A stretch of 64,000 nt of DNA from Scenedesmus sp. ARA3 (taxonomy: Eukaryota > Chlorophyta > Chlorophyceae > Sphaeropleales > Scenedesmaceae). Every line of letters starts with the position of its first letter. The first letter of the stretch is position 1. Positions 13,001-24,574 of the stretch are shown one piece after another. The stretch spans positions 1 to 64,000 of the forward strand of contig RWJK01001912.1 of NCBI GenBank assembly GCA_004335835.1. Reading direction: 5' to 3'. Under the pieces are notes generated by a model, which saw nothing but the letters and a program-made list of their open reading frames with translations, made no database searches and was not told where the DNA came from. The position numbers were made by a program, and so were the translations under genes.

Positions 13001-13530
13001 GTTGCAGGCACTAGTCGCTCTGCTGGCACAACTTCACAAGCTGTGCAGAGCAGTCACACTACTGGCGGGACGCAGCGCCTGTGTAAGCTAGCCATACACG
13101 TTCACATAGACAGCTGCAGCAAGCTGCTTGTAATGCTGCGATAGTAAGACAGCTTGAAGCTTACCCATTCGCGGCATCATGCCTGGCCCTCCCATCATGC
13201 CTGGGCCTCCCATCATGCCAGGCATACCCATTCCTGGCCCTGCCATCATGCCTGGGCCACCTGCAGCAACCACGGTGCCATACGGCTGCAGATCAGAAAC
13301 TGATGGTACCTATTCATTATGTTAAGCCGCATGAGGAGGAGGGTCATCCACTGATGGCTTGTCGCTCCGCAGGCGTCGCGCTGCTGCTGCGCTGCTGTGT
13401 GCTGCATGCTTGCTTTTCTGCCCAAGCTGCTGCACGTACCCATGCCAAAGGGCGGACGGGCGCCTGACATGAAACCCGGCATGTTGGGCCGTGGAAAGCT
13501 GCCATACTGCGGAGGTGGGAAGCCAGACAT
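7009..13530 (-). CDS. RBM25: RBM25-like splicing factor (RRM, RD/RE-rich, PWI)
   Basis: RBM25 is a nuclear SR-like regulator of splicing; its PWI domain binds nucleic acid (family knowledge). Ten exons: 13440-13530, 13165-13299, 12470-12875, 12071-12161, 11444-11771, 10938-11106, 9563-9706, 8624-9334, 8152-8300, 7009-7124; 779 residues (human 843). Order of parts: Met/Gly/Pro-rich N-terminus (GPGMM repeats), RRM at about 127-210 (TTVYVGKIASS, SKGFGFCEYV), coiled charged region with RD and RE dipeptide runs, acidic/Gln linker, PWI at about 692-779 (FPVRWSFMGD, LVEFIMGHV, LKRLIIYECE). Exon 6 uses a weak donor (AG|GTTGGT), fixed by phase only, so that border is the least certain. Intron 6 is 1.23 kb. 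Part of exon 9 with its acceptor is copied in intron 8. The gene is divergent from the ABCG gene. Confidence 0.93.
8377..8410 (-). repeat. Copy of RBM25 exon 9 start plus acceptor
   Basis: It repeats 8273-8306 with about five changes. It encodes FPVRWAFMG after CGCAG, against FPVRWSFMG after TGCAG in exon 9. It lies in intron 8, upstream of the real exon. Confidence 0.8.
11466..11534 (+). repeat. CTGTCC-type microsatellite coding Arg-Asp run
   Basis: Hexamer-like repeat (CTGTCC, CTGTCT, CTATCC) inside RBM25 exon 5. On the coding strand it gives alternating Arg-Asp with a few Glu and Lys. It is a mutable stretch inside the coding region. Confidence 0.9.
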
Positions 13531-14029
13531 CGTGTGCTGCTGCTCCTGGTCTGCTGCAGTACTACTGAGTCATCGCAGCCTGGAACGCGACTTGAACGGT
13601 GCTCTCAACAAGCAAATATGTTTATTTTTGAATGATCAGAGACGACGCCGTTGCTGGCTGGTCGGAAGGGCTGAGAAGATGCCGCATACAATGTCAAGCA
13701 CGGATAAACAGCCAACAAAACTGATCAAAACGTTCAATTCGTGGACATCACGCATGTAGAGACTGTGACAGACCCAAACAGCTGAGCCCGCCTCAGTTGT
13801 TCTGCTGTGTTACTGTTCAAGTGATGACTGTCGTGAAAGGCTTTGCTTTCTTTCGAAGTAATCCCTTTCATGCACTATATTGGGCGCGTACATGGTTTTA
13901 GCCACACAGTTTTGCTGCCTCGTTGACACGAACGGCTGCACAGACCAAGGGAGAGTGTTGGCCTGCTTCTCAGCTTCTCTGCCTTCATTGATTGACAGTT
14001 TCTTGTGAGCCAAGCAGAAACCACCGCAA
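13531..14029. promoter_or_regulatory. Shared upstream region of RBM25 (-) and ABCG (+)
   Basis: These 499 bp separate two divergent start codons, so they should hold both promoters and 5' UTRs. I see no clear TATA box or repeated motif. The placement is inferred from gene orientation only. Confidence 0.55.
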
Positions 14030-17000
14030 ATGGGGGACAAAGATGTCGCCATACAGATTGCTGTGCACACAATGAAGGTGCCGGCACCTGCACCACCTGT
14101 GCTTGGTGCAGCAGGCCCAGCAATGCCAGGCTATCCAAGCGGCATGACGCTCACTATACAGGTGTGCAGAAACAGCTGGAAATCATTTTCTTGAGATGTG
14201 CGCTGCTATCTTGCTCCTGCAGCACTTGCTATCGTGCTGCCAGCACGGCCAGGCTGGAGCACTGCTGAGCTGCAAGCTTAGCATCACATGCAGCAGGCAC
14301 TCACGTGTGCAGACTGCTCTGCGTAACAAAACTCCTGCAACAACACACTGCAGGGCCTCAGCTACAGCGTGCTGAACAATCAGAACAAAAAGGAGACCCT
14401 GTATCTGTTAAAGGATGTCACCGGCTTCTTCAGGCCTCAGGAGATGGCAGCGCTGGTAAGCAGCAGCTGCCTCAAACCATACTGCTGCTGGGTCTCCTGC
14501 AAGCTCATTGCACGCTAGGATGGCAGCCGTGTTGTAGCCCCATCCTTACAAAGCACCCAGGAGTGCAGCCGAACATGCAGTACATTTGTAGCAAGCCACT
14601 CTGGTGAATGCCACCCTGGCAGGTGCACGGCCTATGCCCACCAACTCTGATGCCTACCCTGTTGCATCTGTTGGCAACATTCTCATGCACCAGATGGGCC
14701 CCAGCAGCAGCGGCAAGACCACCCTGCTGGACCTGCTGGCAGGGCGCAAGACCGTTGGCAGCATGGAGGGCAGCATCCTGTTTGCAGGACACAAGCCCAC
14801 ACGCCAGTTCCTGCGCAAGTTCACCGGCTATGTGGAGCAGTTTGGTAAGATTATCATGCACTACGTCATGAGACTGCTGCATGCAGCCAGAGCAGCACCT
14901 GCACTGAGCTTCAATCCCCTGCTGTATGCTGTCTGCGCCTCATAACTCCACCCGGCCGTCGCCGTGCTCTTGTGGTCACCTGCCCCTCCTGCTGCTGCTG
15001 TTTCCCGCAGACACGCTGCTGCACATCCTGACAGTGGAGGAGATGATGCTGTACACTGCCGAGCTGAAACGGCCCCGCAGCGAGCCGCTGGCCTCCAAGA
15101 AGGCAGCAGTCGATACGCTGCTGGAGAAGCTGGGCCTGACGCCATGCAGGTGAGGACACAGCTGCAGCTGAAGCAGCAGAGGCAGCAGCTATAACGTGTA
15201 TGATGCAGCTGTAGCTGATGCTGTTGGCAAACACAACATTCGAGAAGTCAGACAGCAAAGCACTCCAGACTGGAGCAGCTGCAGGATGACCTTGTGTGAT
15301 TGCTGCTGCTGCAGGCACGTGAAGATCGGCAACCCACTGGAAAAGGGCATCAGCGGCGGCCAGGCCAAGCGCGTGAACATCGGCATCTCCCTCATCACCT
15401 CGCCGCGCGTGCTGTTCCTGGACGAGCCCACCTCTGGCCTGGACAGCTTCACAGCCAATGAGGTCATGACCACAGTCAAGGCCCTGGTCACAGACGGTGC
15501 GCGGCGGGTGCTGTGCTGTGCCGTGCCATATCTCCTACAGAGTGGCTCAGCCAACAGGGCACTGCATAACGTGTCACAGTCAGCTGCATGGCGTGTTGAC
15601 GCGTAGCGCTTCCAGGCGTGCTGCTCCTGCTGCTGCTGCAGGCGTGACCATGGTGGCCACCATCCACTCTCCCACCGCCTATTCCTTCAGCCTGTTTGAC
15701 TCCCTCATGATGCTGGTGCGCGGCAGGTGCGTGCATTTGGGGTAATGGCTGATGAGGGTGATATACTATGCTGCATAAAGTCCCTGCATCAGGTGTGTTG
15801 TGATGTCCCATCAACACTCTTATTACTCAACAAATGTTTCACAGCACAGCAGCATGCAGGTTGTGTACCATTGTTGATGCTTGTTTGCATGCTTTGCAGG
15901 ACTGTCTACTTTGGCAAGCCTGGTGATGCCGCAGTCAGCTATGTGAGGGCGCTGCATGGAGCGCAAGGCATCACGCTGACGCAGCAGCAGCTGGACAGCA
16001 GCAGCGCCTGGTCACACAACGCGGCAGAGTGGATGGTGGATGTGTTCACGCAGGCAGACAGGGAGGGCAGGGGCGGCGCGTTTGCAGATGCATATGAGGC
16101 GTCAACACTCAAGCAGGTGCGCCGCAGTGCAGCAGCGCTAGCTGCATCAGTCAAATGCAGTCTGCTGACTGACAGAAAAAAGGAGCTGCTGCTCTTGAGG
16201 CAAATTCCAGTGTCTGTTGCTGCCAGCTGCATTTACATCGCTGCACCAAAAGGGCCAGCTGTACTATCAGAACAGCATAACGCTGAATACTGAGCTCTAC
16301 TTGACTTTCCTTTGCTTGCAGGCAATAGATGCTGAGGCACTGGCGCTTGCACAATCGCATGCAGACCTGTCACCGCAGGTGCAGAAAGAGCTGGCGACAC
16401 GCTCTGAGACAGTCACACCGTGGTGGTGGGGCCTCAAGACATTGGTCAAGGTTTGCTGCTGCTGCTGCTGCTGCTGCTGGTGCACCTGCTTGCTCTTGCT
16501 GCTGCTGTTCCTGTGCTTATGTGCAGCAAGCTCAACGGCTCCATTGTCAGGGTCACTGCGGCATGCAACACAATCCTGCTGGCACACCATTTCGGCACAG
16601 TATGCAGCAGTCCTGCATTACTACGGTGCATGGTGGCATACAAGTGCCCGGCTAATTGCAAATGCTCTGCAGAACTAACAAGCTGTCCTCTGTTGTTGCT
16701 GCTGCCACCTGTGTTTGTTCTGCCTGCTGCAGTATCGCACAACCAACAACTACACTTCCTCTGCCTTTCTCGGCGCCCGCATCGGTGCGTGCAGCAGGGC
16801 ATAGCACCTTGACGGTAGCCAGCCATGTGATGTGCAAACCTTGTTGTCGCCTGCATGGCTTGCCTTGTACATGCCGCAGCAGCATCACCAACATGCATGC
16901 GTAGTAAACACAACACCCACATGCTCGTGCCATGGTACATAGAAATTGGAATGACAGTTGAGTGTGCTCAAAGTCATACATATCCACTCCTCAGGGCCCT

Positions 17001-19071
17001 GAGGGCATTAGTAGATAAGCATGCAGGAATGGACATGTAAAGCAGCCTGCAGTGCAGGCGACAAGCTGCTGATTAGGCTGCTGATCAACACCGCCTGCGC
17101 ACACACAATGGTACAGTCAATTTTACGTGCTGCTGTTAGTCCTCACGTGTTGTGCTTGCACATTTCCTGCAGGCGACAAGGTACTGATGGGGCTTCTCAT
17201 CATGACGCTGTACCTGGGCATTGGCGATGACTTCAACGCGGGCAACTACATCAACATGGCCGCAGTGCTGTTCATGTGGATCACCATGCCAGCCTTTGGT
17301 GCAGCAGCCTACGTGCCATCACTGGTGCTGGGTGAGTGTGTGCTGGAGTGTGGAGATACAGCACACCAAGGCGGCACTGGTGCTGGTGCCGGGCGTAATG
17401 GACACGCCACATGCTTTCTGAGGCGTTGTAGATTTGCGTGCTTGCGCCAGCTGCTGCAGCCCAGCTTTGTACCGTACCACAGCATGTTGCCTTTGGTGTG
17501 TGCATTCCCAGCAAACATGCTGCGCGCACGTGCATTCTGTCCTGTGTCAATTTCCTGCTGCTGCCTCTGTGCAGAGCGCAACCTCTTCGCCCGCGAGCGC
17601 AATGACGGGCTGTACCGCGTGTTCACCTACCTGGGAGCCAAGATGTTTGATGAGCTGGCCATCAACCTGGGTGCGCTGCAGCATCGTCAGGTCTATGATG
17701 CACACGTTGGCTGTACCCTGGTCAGCAGCTAGGTGTTTTGTGCACTGCAAAAGCATGTCAGAATGACACAAACCTGCAAAGCAGCTGCTGCTTGGGATAA
17801 CCTCAGTACCTGCACCCTAACCATGCTACTGACATGTGGCCACATGCCTTGCTGCATCTCTGCGACACTGCTGCATGCAGTGGTGAGCCTGCCAGTGGTG
17901 GCAGCCGCCTTCTACGGCATTCGGCTGCAGGGCTCCTTCGTGCTGTTCTGGCTGGTGTACTACATGACGCTGTGTGTTGGCATCGGTGAGTGGCAGCAAA
18001 GCACATCTACGATTGTATCTGACACATGTTCTTATGCATCACTTCTGTTGTAAGGATGCTGACCTGTGGTTTGCCCGCGCATGCAGAAACGGCGCATCTG
18101 CCATACTTGCAATCGTCATGTCTGTACTTCTTGCTCCGCTTGCTGTGCTTCACGTGACCTGCCTCATGCTGTGTGCAGTGCTGGCCTATTTTGTGGCCGC
18201 GCTGGCTCCCAGCATGGACGTGGCCAACGCCGCGCTGCCGGTGTACGTGTCCACGCTGCTGTACTTTGGCGGCTTCCTGTTCACGTTCTCTACCATGCCG
18301 CCCTGGTGGAAGTGGTACAGCTTCATCAACCCGCTCAGGTAGGAGGCGGCTGCTCTTTGTCGGTAGCACTGACTGCTGCTGAGCAGCCGTTAAGGGGCAG
18401 CAGTGAGAGTGAGCAGCAGCCGCAGTGGCAGCAAGGCGCATGTGTGCTGCCTTGCTCTGCGTGGCAGATGTAGCATACAACTGCCAGGGGAGGGGAAACG
18501 GCACTTCACCCACGCCTGTGCAGCCACTCCAAACAGCTTGAAGCATCTGACCCTTTTTTGTGCTGCGGCTTGTTGCAATTGGCTGCCGCAGGTACTCCTG
18601 GACTGCTGTCATGATCAACCAGTTTGAGGCCAACGACCCTGTGTGGCTGAATGGACAGACGGTGCTGGAGTACTACGGCATTGCAGGGCAGAGCAAGTGG
18701 GCGAACTTTGGATATGTGGCATGCTTCTTCTGGTTCTTCATGTGAGTGTCGCTGGAAAATTGGTGATAAAACAGGTTCAAGGAGCGGCAAACGACTATGT
18801 GGGCTTGTGCCGCACAGCAGCTGCCAGGACAGCAACAGCTGTTTTGGAGTGCTCAAGCTCACTGTTTGGTTGAAGCTGTCCACGGAATACCACGGCAGCA
18901 GCAAGAAGAGCTGCAGTGTCATGCCTCTTCTCGTGCTGCAACCATTATTCTCTGATTAAGGCTAATAGAGATCAATGACTGTTATGCTCCTGTTTCCTGC
19001 TGCCGTCACCTGCATGCTGCAGGGTGTGCGCATGGGCAACGCTGTCTTTCAAAAATTACCAGAAGCGCTAA
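14030..19071 (+). CDS. ABCG-type (WBC) half ABC transporter
   Basis: One nucleotide-binding domain followed by one membrane domain, the reverse half-transporter layout of ABCG; it should act as a dimer exporting lipids or hydrophobic compounds (family knowledge, substrate unknown). Exons: 14030-14161, 14354-14455, 14694-14844, 15011-15149, 15315-15496, 15642-15726, 15900-16116, 16322-16450, 16733-16784, 17173-17331, 17575-17670, 17881-17985, 18179-18338, 18592-18741, 19023-19071; 635 residues. Walker A GPSSSGKTT (80-88), signature ISGGQAKRV (187-195), Walker B VLFLDEPTSGLD (207-218), H-loop ATIHSPT (His244). Membrane segments include LIMTLYLGIG, FWLVYYMTLCVGI and FVAALAP; the last helix runs into a short basic end (FKNYQKR). 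The third Walker A residue after GP is Ser where Gly is usual, which should be tolerated. The start of exon 10 is copied at 17054-17091 in the intron before it. Confidence 0.93.
17054..17091 (+). repeat. Degenerate copy of ABCG exon 10 start
   Basis: Resembles 17169-17206. Both begin GCAGGCGACAAG; the copy then encodes LLIRLLI in place of VLMGLLI. It carries its own AG acceptor and lies 115 bp upstream of the real exon. Confidence 0.65.
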
Positions 19072-19565
19072 AGGAGCAGCAGCTGGCCAGTCTAAATGTC
19101 AGTCAGGCGCTGAGTGCAAGGGCAGATGCGCTGCGGCTGCTGACAGCTGTTGCTGCTTCTAGCACATGTTGCTAATTATGTGTCGTGCATGTGTTTTTTC
19201 AGCATGCTTGCCCTTGGCTGGCACATTGGCCGCAGGGACATACAAGCCTCATGTGGTGCTGCGGTTAGTTGTGGGCCGGCTCCTGTGAAGTGTGTGGAAG
19301 TGCAGGGAGTGGAGTGGAGTGGAGTGAAACCTGAGGGGTGTGTTGACCGTCCATCTTGAGTGATCACATTGGGTTTAACCCCCTATGCCTCAAGCATGTT
19401 CTTAGCTGATTGGTGCTCAGCCGGAGCAATGCAGCCTTTGCCGACGCAGAGGATGTTTGTTTAAGATATTAGCGACCTTCGATGTCCGGCGCCGTGTTGG
19501 TATCGCAGCTGTGCACGCACTGCGAGCCCCACACAACACAACACAACATCGGGCCCCACACAACA
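19072..19565 (+). other. ABCG 3' flank up to the LRR pseudogene
   Basis: I see no supported gene. A frame at 19203-19359 (MLALGWHIGRRDIQ) could be an alternative last exon for the ABCG gene, because phase and acceptor also fit, but the 19023-19071 ending matches the family better. A GGAGT run lies at about 19308-19325, and a CACAA-type run at about 19530-19572 adjoins the pseudogene edge. Confidence 0.5.
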
Positions 19566-20813
19566 CAACATCGACGGCAACCTGCCACCCTCCTGAGCGT
19601 CACTGCAGGAGTTGCGTGTGTTGACGGCAGCAAATTGCAGCGGCCTGTCGGGGCAGCTGCCGCTGGAGTGGGACATTTTGAGGAGTCTAGAGGAGCTGGT
19701 GGTGACAAACAGCCAGCTGCGTGGGGCCCTGCCAGCATGGACAGATGCAGGGGCGGTGCCCGCAGCAGGCGCTGCTGCACTTGCTGCTGCAGAACAAACA
19801 GCCAATGTTGTAGGGGATGCTGGCTTGTCACTGGCTTTTAATGAGCGGCGCACGCATATAGTGCGGTACAACAGCGGGCGCGTTGACCCGCAGGCGACGG
19901 CAACAGCGGACCCGCGCTGTCACCGCGCTAAAGGCAGCGCTGGCAGCAGCACCAGCAAGCACGCGCTTCATGCCGCTGCGCATCATCGACCTGTCAGGCA
20001 ACAAGCTGACCGGCCAGCTGGTGCCGGGCTGGTCGCTATTTGAGCAGCTGTAGGTGAGCCTTGGATGGCTTAGCTTGGTTCACAGTGTTACGAGGTAACG
20101 TTGCGTGAGGTAGCGCTGACGAATGGCTTCACCTAGTTGCAAGGTCGAAGGTGCTCAGGCAAGAAGGCAACAGCACCACGCTGTTAACCTGCAACACATC
20201 TATTATTGTTCGCAAATCTTGGTGCGTGTGGAACTATTGCATCACAACAACTGTGATGGCTGGCAGGTGCGCTGCATGTAGAGCAGTGGCTGCTGCTGCT
20301 GCTGCTGCTGTTGGTGTTGTTGCTGGTGCTGGTGTTGCTTTGCTGCTATGCTGCTGGTGATACTGCTGTTGCGGGTGCTGATGCTGTTGGTGCTGCTGTT
20401 GTTGCTGCTGCTGCTGCTTGCTGCATCGTACAGATGCTCATCCTATCCCGCAACTCCCTTTCACGCCCCCTCCCTGATGGCTATGCGCGCCTGACCACCC
20501 TCACGGCGCTGGACCTGTCAGGCAACTCCTTTGCTGGCCTGCTGCCCTCCACATGGGTCAGCATGCGGCAGCTGGTGCTCCTAGACGTCTCGGGCAATGC
20601 AATGGTCAGCCCAACTCCTGAGACCCTGCCGTACATGGCTGGGGAGGGTTTCGGCCTGAAGTGCTTGGTGCTGGCTGGCAACGCTGGCATGGACGCTGCA
20701 GAGTTGGCTACTATCAAGAAACAGATGGAAGCTGACTCAGGCGGCAGGGTGACAGTTGTAGTGGCCCGCAGTGGACGCACCTGCGGCATCTCTGTGCTGG
20801 GTGTGTGAAGTTG
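19566..20813 (+). pseudogene. Inverted, broken copy of the papain-LRR gene 3' part
   Basis: The sequence matches, in opposite orientation, the last part of exon 12, intron 12 and exon 13 of the gene at 27259-35657. The intron is retained, so this was a DNA duplication and not a retrocopy. The first block matches LSGQLPLEW, SLEELVVTNSQL, PAWTDAGAV; the second matches PLPDGYARLTTLTALDLS, LPSTWVSMRQLV, MEADSG and VTVVVARSGRTC. Breaks seen: TGG to TGA at 19594-19596, frame loss in the Ala-rich segment at about 19890-19930, and CAG to TAG at 20051-20053, directly before the still intact donor. No signal peptide or protease exons accompany it. The second block keeps a clean frame to its TGA at 20806-20808, so the loss of function is probably fairly recent. 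Confidence 0.87.
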
Positions 20814-21216
20814 TGCAGTGCATTGTGGCCAACCCTAGAGTGTGCAGAACGCTGAAAAGTCTTGGGCGTGGTGTGTTGATGTGAGATCACCATGTCTTGG
20901 GCTCAGATCGGCGAGATGAGATGGTGATCCTGTAGTGAGACATAGTTCGTCTTCATTTGAGTAAGCATACCCATGTGTACCTCATGATGTCTTTGCCAAA
21001 CACTCTTGTGTCCAGTGGGGTAGGGTACGAACCTAGCATCCCAGATATAAGACAAAGCCACATAGCACACAAATAGAAAGCCATGCTGGCATACCAATCT
21101 GCTGCATGTGGCAGGTACAGCAAGGCACAGCTGCTGGACCTGCTGCCTTGGTATGCTTGCATGTCAGCTGTCCTGCAGGCACCTCACCTGCTTGCAGCGC
21201 CCGCTCCAAACTGCTA

Positions 21217-21407
21217 NNNNNNNNNNNNNNNNNNNNNNNNNNNNNNNNNNNNNNNNNNNNNNNNNNNNNNNNNNNNNNNNNNNNNNNNNNNNNNNNNNNN
21301 NNNNNNNNNNNNNNNNNNNNNNNNNNNNNNNNNNNNNNNNNNNNNNNNNNNNNNNNNNNNNNNNNNNNNNNNNNNNNNNNNNNNNNNNNNNNNNNNNNNN
21401 NNNNNNN
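21217..21407. other. Assembly gap (191 N)
   Basis: A run of N. The flanks are not simple repeats, so this is probably a scaffold join of estimated size. Confidence 1.
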
Positions 21408-21631
21408 GTTGAAAGTTGCATTTAATGAGTATGCTACCTTTGCGCTACTTTCGTACCAGTGCCTAGTGGTCACTTGGCATGCAGCTCTGCAGCCCCTGAA
21501 CCGGCAACTTTCTTCTAACAAAGGAAACGGAAGTTTCTGCTCCGTGTAAAACCAAACCAGACACAAAATGTCCAGACATCTTCAAGATCTTATACGCATA
21601 TCAAGCCGTGCGCTGCACAGGTCTCCCCGTG

Positions 21632-21906
21632 ACTCACATATGTGAGTTAGCTAACTCATGCATGTTTCTGCAATATGCATGCCAGCATCAAGCAGCAATG
21701 ACATAATTGGTGCTTTGCACCATTTGCTGGCCATTAGACGGCAGCACTCATGATCAGTCATTCGAGGCAACATGAGCAGAGCATGCAGTACACATGTGTA
21801 TTGTACAATCATTGCAACCGTCACCAGTGTCCATGGCGCTGTCACACAGGCGTGTACATGCGGCACTGCTGCTCATGCATGAGATGTATGTACATATGTA
21901 CATACA
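21632..21906. repeat. Cluster of perfect palindromes
   Basis: Four perfect inverted repeats without spacer: 21632-21647 (ACTCACAT and complement), 21643-21658 (TGAGTTAG and complement, sharing five bases with the first), 21872-21883 (CTCATG and complement) and 21885-21906 (TGTATGTACAT and complement, 22 bp). No function can be read from them. Confidence 0.85.
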
Positions 21907-21942
21907 GCTGCAAAGCATGGATGTACAGCTCAAGTAAGGAAC

Positions 21943-22269
21943 TCATATTGTAGCCAGACAATACTGTGTACGAGAGAGATGCTTGCCAATAGGTCTGGAG
22001 CACAATAAAAAAGACAGATTTTGAAACTTTGGACGGCCCAGTAAGGCTGACAGATGTTGTAAGGTATGCAGGTTCTGCTCAGTGGGCCCATCTAGGGTGC
22101 ACATCGTCACCACATGTATGCAGGCGGCAAATTCATCAGGATAAACAGAAGCTGTTTCTGCAACATGACAATTGTCATCACAGAAACTGACCATTGAACG
22201 CAATGCCTCCTCATCTGCGAAGCCATCCCTGTAAATCGTATTAAGAACTTTGGCAAATCCTGTAAAGTC
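21943..22269 (-). CDS. Hypothetical ORF 3' of the aspartic protease
   Basis: An open minus frame of about 105 codons (DEEALRSMVSFCDDNCHVAE, CTLDGPTEQNLHTLQHLSAL) has less Ala/Gln bias than the shadow frames nearby. It has no ATG at its 5' edge, so if real it would be an exon with an upstream acceptor, such as the AG at 22269-22270 or 22259-22260. It starts about 50 bp beyond the protease stop codon and may simply be 3' UTR. I recognise no family. Confidence 0.22.
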   Translation of the reverse strand, partial: DFTGFAKVLNTIYRDGFADEEALRSMVSFCDDNCHVAETASVYPDEFAACIHVVTMCTLDGPTEQNLHTLQHLSALLGRPKFQNLSFLLCSRPIGKHLSRTQYCLATI

Positions 22270-22321
22270 CCTAACCACGCAGCCAAATCTTTATAGTGAC
22301 TGGACTCATGAACATGCTAAA

Positions 22322-24529
22322 TCAAGCCTGCACAGAGGTGTAGAAGCCGATCTGCAGCGCCTGGAAGTCAAACACAGTGTAGAACTGCCTCAGGAAAGGC
22401 AGGCCCAGGATGTACCAATTCGTGACGCCAGGTGCCAAGTCGCTCACTTGGAAGTTGGTGAACGTTGCGCCAGCATTATAATTTGTGGCGCAGTTGGGAA
22501 CAGGCGGCTTACCATCCCTAGTCAGGTTCATCTTGACGCTGCATGCTGTGCCGAGATCAACCAGCAGCTGGTGGCCACAACCGTAAGGCCCAGACCCTGT
22601 CATGGCTCCAATGGCAATGTCAGCTGCGTCCTTGGGCGTGATGACAATTTCAGGCCAGCCGCTGTCAGCAATGGTGTTGCAGTCGGTGCAGATGGTCTGG
22701 GAGGTGCCATCAGCATACAGGATGGCCATGCGGGCAACTGTGAACTGCCACCACACCTACAACAGCAACGAAAGGGGCACAAACAGTGACAAACGCATGG
22801 CACGATGTTGTGCAGCGTGCTCAGCAACAGCTGCAATGCCACTGCATTGCAGGCTGAAGTACCTGCTGTGCATTACCTGCCTGATTACTATCAATTGTGG
22901 CAGTGGCCGGCTGTACACCTGTCTGGACTCACCAGCGTGTTGTTCTGTGCGTTGGTGCGCACAGCGGAGTTGGCAGGCACAACAGGGGCCCACACAGCGG
23001 AGCCTGTCATCCTGTTGGCGTCAAGCTGCCCAATATCCAGCCACCCTGGCGGCATCAGCAGCAACCGCAGCAGCAGCAGCAGCAGCAGCAGCAGCGGTAG
23101 CACCATAGCATACATGTCAGTCACACAAACAGAAAATACCAGTGGACTCTGGTGCAGCTCATGCAACAACTTCCTGCACCACAAACTCCTGTTTAGTGTG
23201 GTGGTCCTCCACCAGCAGATGACACAAACTCGGGGCCCTTGTGAGAGTAGCGTCAGCAGCACCTCCAAACCAGAGTGGCAGCTCCACACCGCATGCATGT
23301 CAAAGCAGCAGGAACTTTAGCAACAGCAGCAGCAGCAGTACTCCCAAAGGCACATGCGCACCTCCGAAGTCATTGTAGCTCTTGAGCAGTGTGGCGTTGT
23401 TGCTGAGCCATAGGCCGTAGCGGTTGGATGCTCCACCAGCCAAATTTGCAGCAGTGGACAGCTGCCGCCAAGTGGATGTCATGTTGTTGTCCTGGCCCCC
23501 AGGCTCGGCATATGAGCCCAGTGCAAACCCGAACAGGCCGCCGCCGTCGCCGTTGATGCCCTTATCACCGTCTGTCACCAGCAGATTGAATGTCTTGACT
23601 GTGATGGAGCCGATTGTAGCCGTGTCTGTGCAGTAAAAGCCTGTCTTGTCGCCTGCACCACCATACCTGCAGCACCACAGAAGTGCATCACAGGCAGCGA
23701 TTGGATTAGCAGGTACCGGCAATATGGAAGTGGTTTTTTGCTGAAGGATGCCAGGTGATGGTCACAGAGGCGTGCGGACGCATGATCGCACAGCTGAGTG
23801 GCCTTGCAAGAGCGCCACGTGTTTGAGGCAAATCAGCAGGCTGTATGACGCACAATGCTTGGTAGCACATGAATGCTGCAGGTGTCGCCACATGAGAAAG
23901 CAGCCATAACGGCCACCTGTTTATAATACAACATTATCCCACACAACAGTAGTTTCGCCGCACGCGGCTGCAGCACTCTTGGAGCAATGTGCTGCACACG
24001 CGCAATCTACAGAAGCACATGCAAGGATCCACTCACACAAGGGTGCCAGGCACCGAGGTATTGACAAAGGAGGTTGACTGCTGCCAATTGAAGCCAGTGG
24101 TGTAGGGCGTGGTGCTGCCTGTATCCAACACCACAGACAGCTTCTGCTGCTGACTGCCCATGACCACCGGCAGCATCATCTTCTGCATATGGCACCGATG
24201 AATACAGCATGCACAACACAGGTTACAGCAGGTGTGCACACACATATGGTAGTGCGTAGCTGCTTAGTGTCTGCAGCAAATTATTACTGCAATCATGACA
24301 ACAGGCAGCATCATCTTCTGCAGGCCACAACAGCATCCAGCATGCACGATATATGTTACAGTGAGTGCTGCACACGTATACAGTAGTAGGTGGCTGCGTT
24401 GTGTCTGGAACAGCTTACTACAGCTACGTAGCAGATCGCATGCTGTTGAAGGGCATAAGCAAGCACAGATGAAGTGACACTGTGTGCAGCTGCTGCAGTG
24501 AGCCAGCACAGCCAACATGACACAGCAGC

Positions 24530-24574
<45 letters not shown>

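Larger units (their letters stand above)
20814..21942. other. Intergenic with assembly gap and palindromes
   Basis: No supported gene. It includes the N run at 21217-21407 and four perfect palindromes between 21632 and 21906 (listed separately). Frames that run through the N block are artefacts. Confidence 0.6.

Noticed and set aside
19203..19359. Alternative last ABCG exon (MLALGWHIGRRDIQ)
   Set aside because: Phase fits, but the 19023-19071 exon gives a better terminal helix and basic tail for the family.
21033..21566. ORFs spanning 21217-21407
   Set aside because: They run through N bases and have no support on either side.
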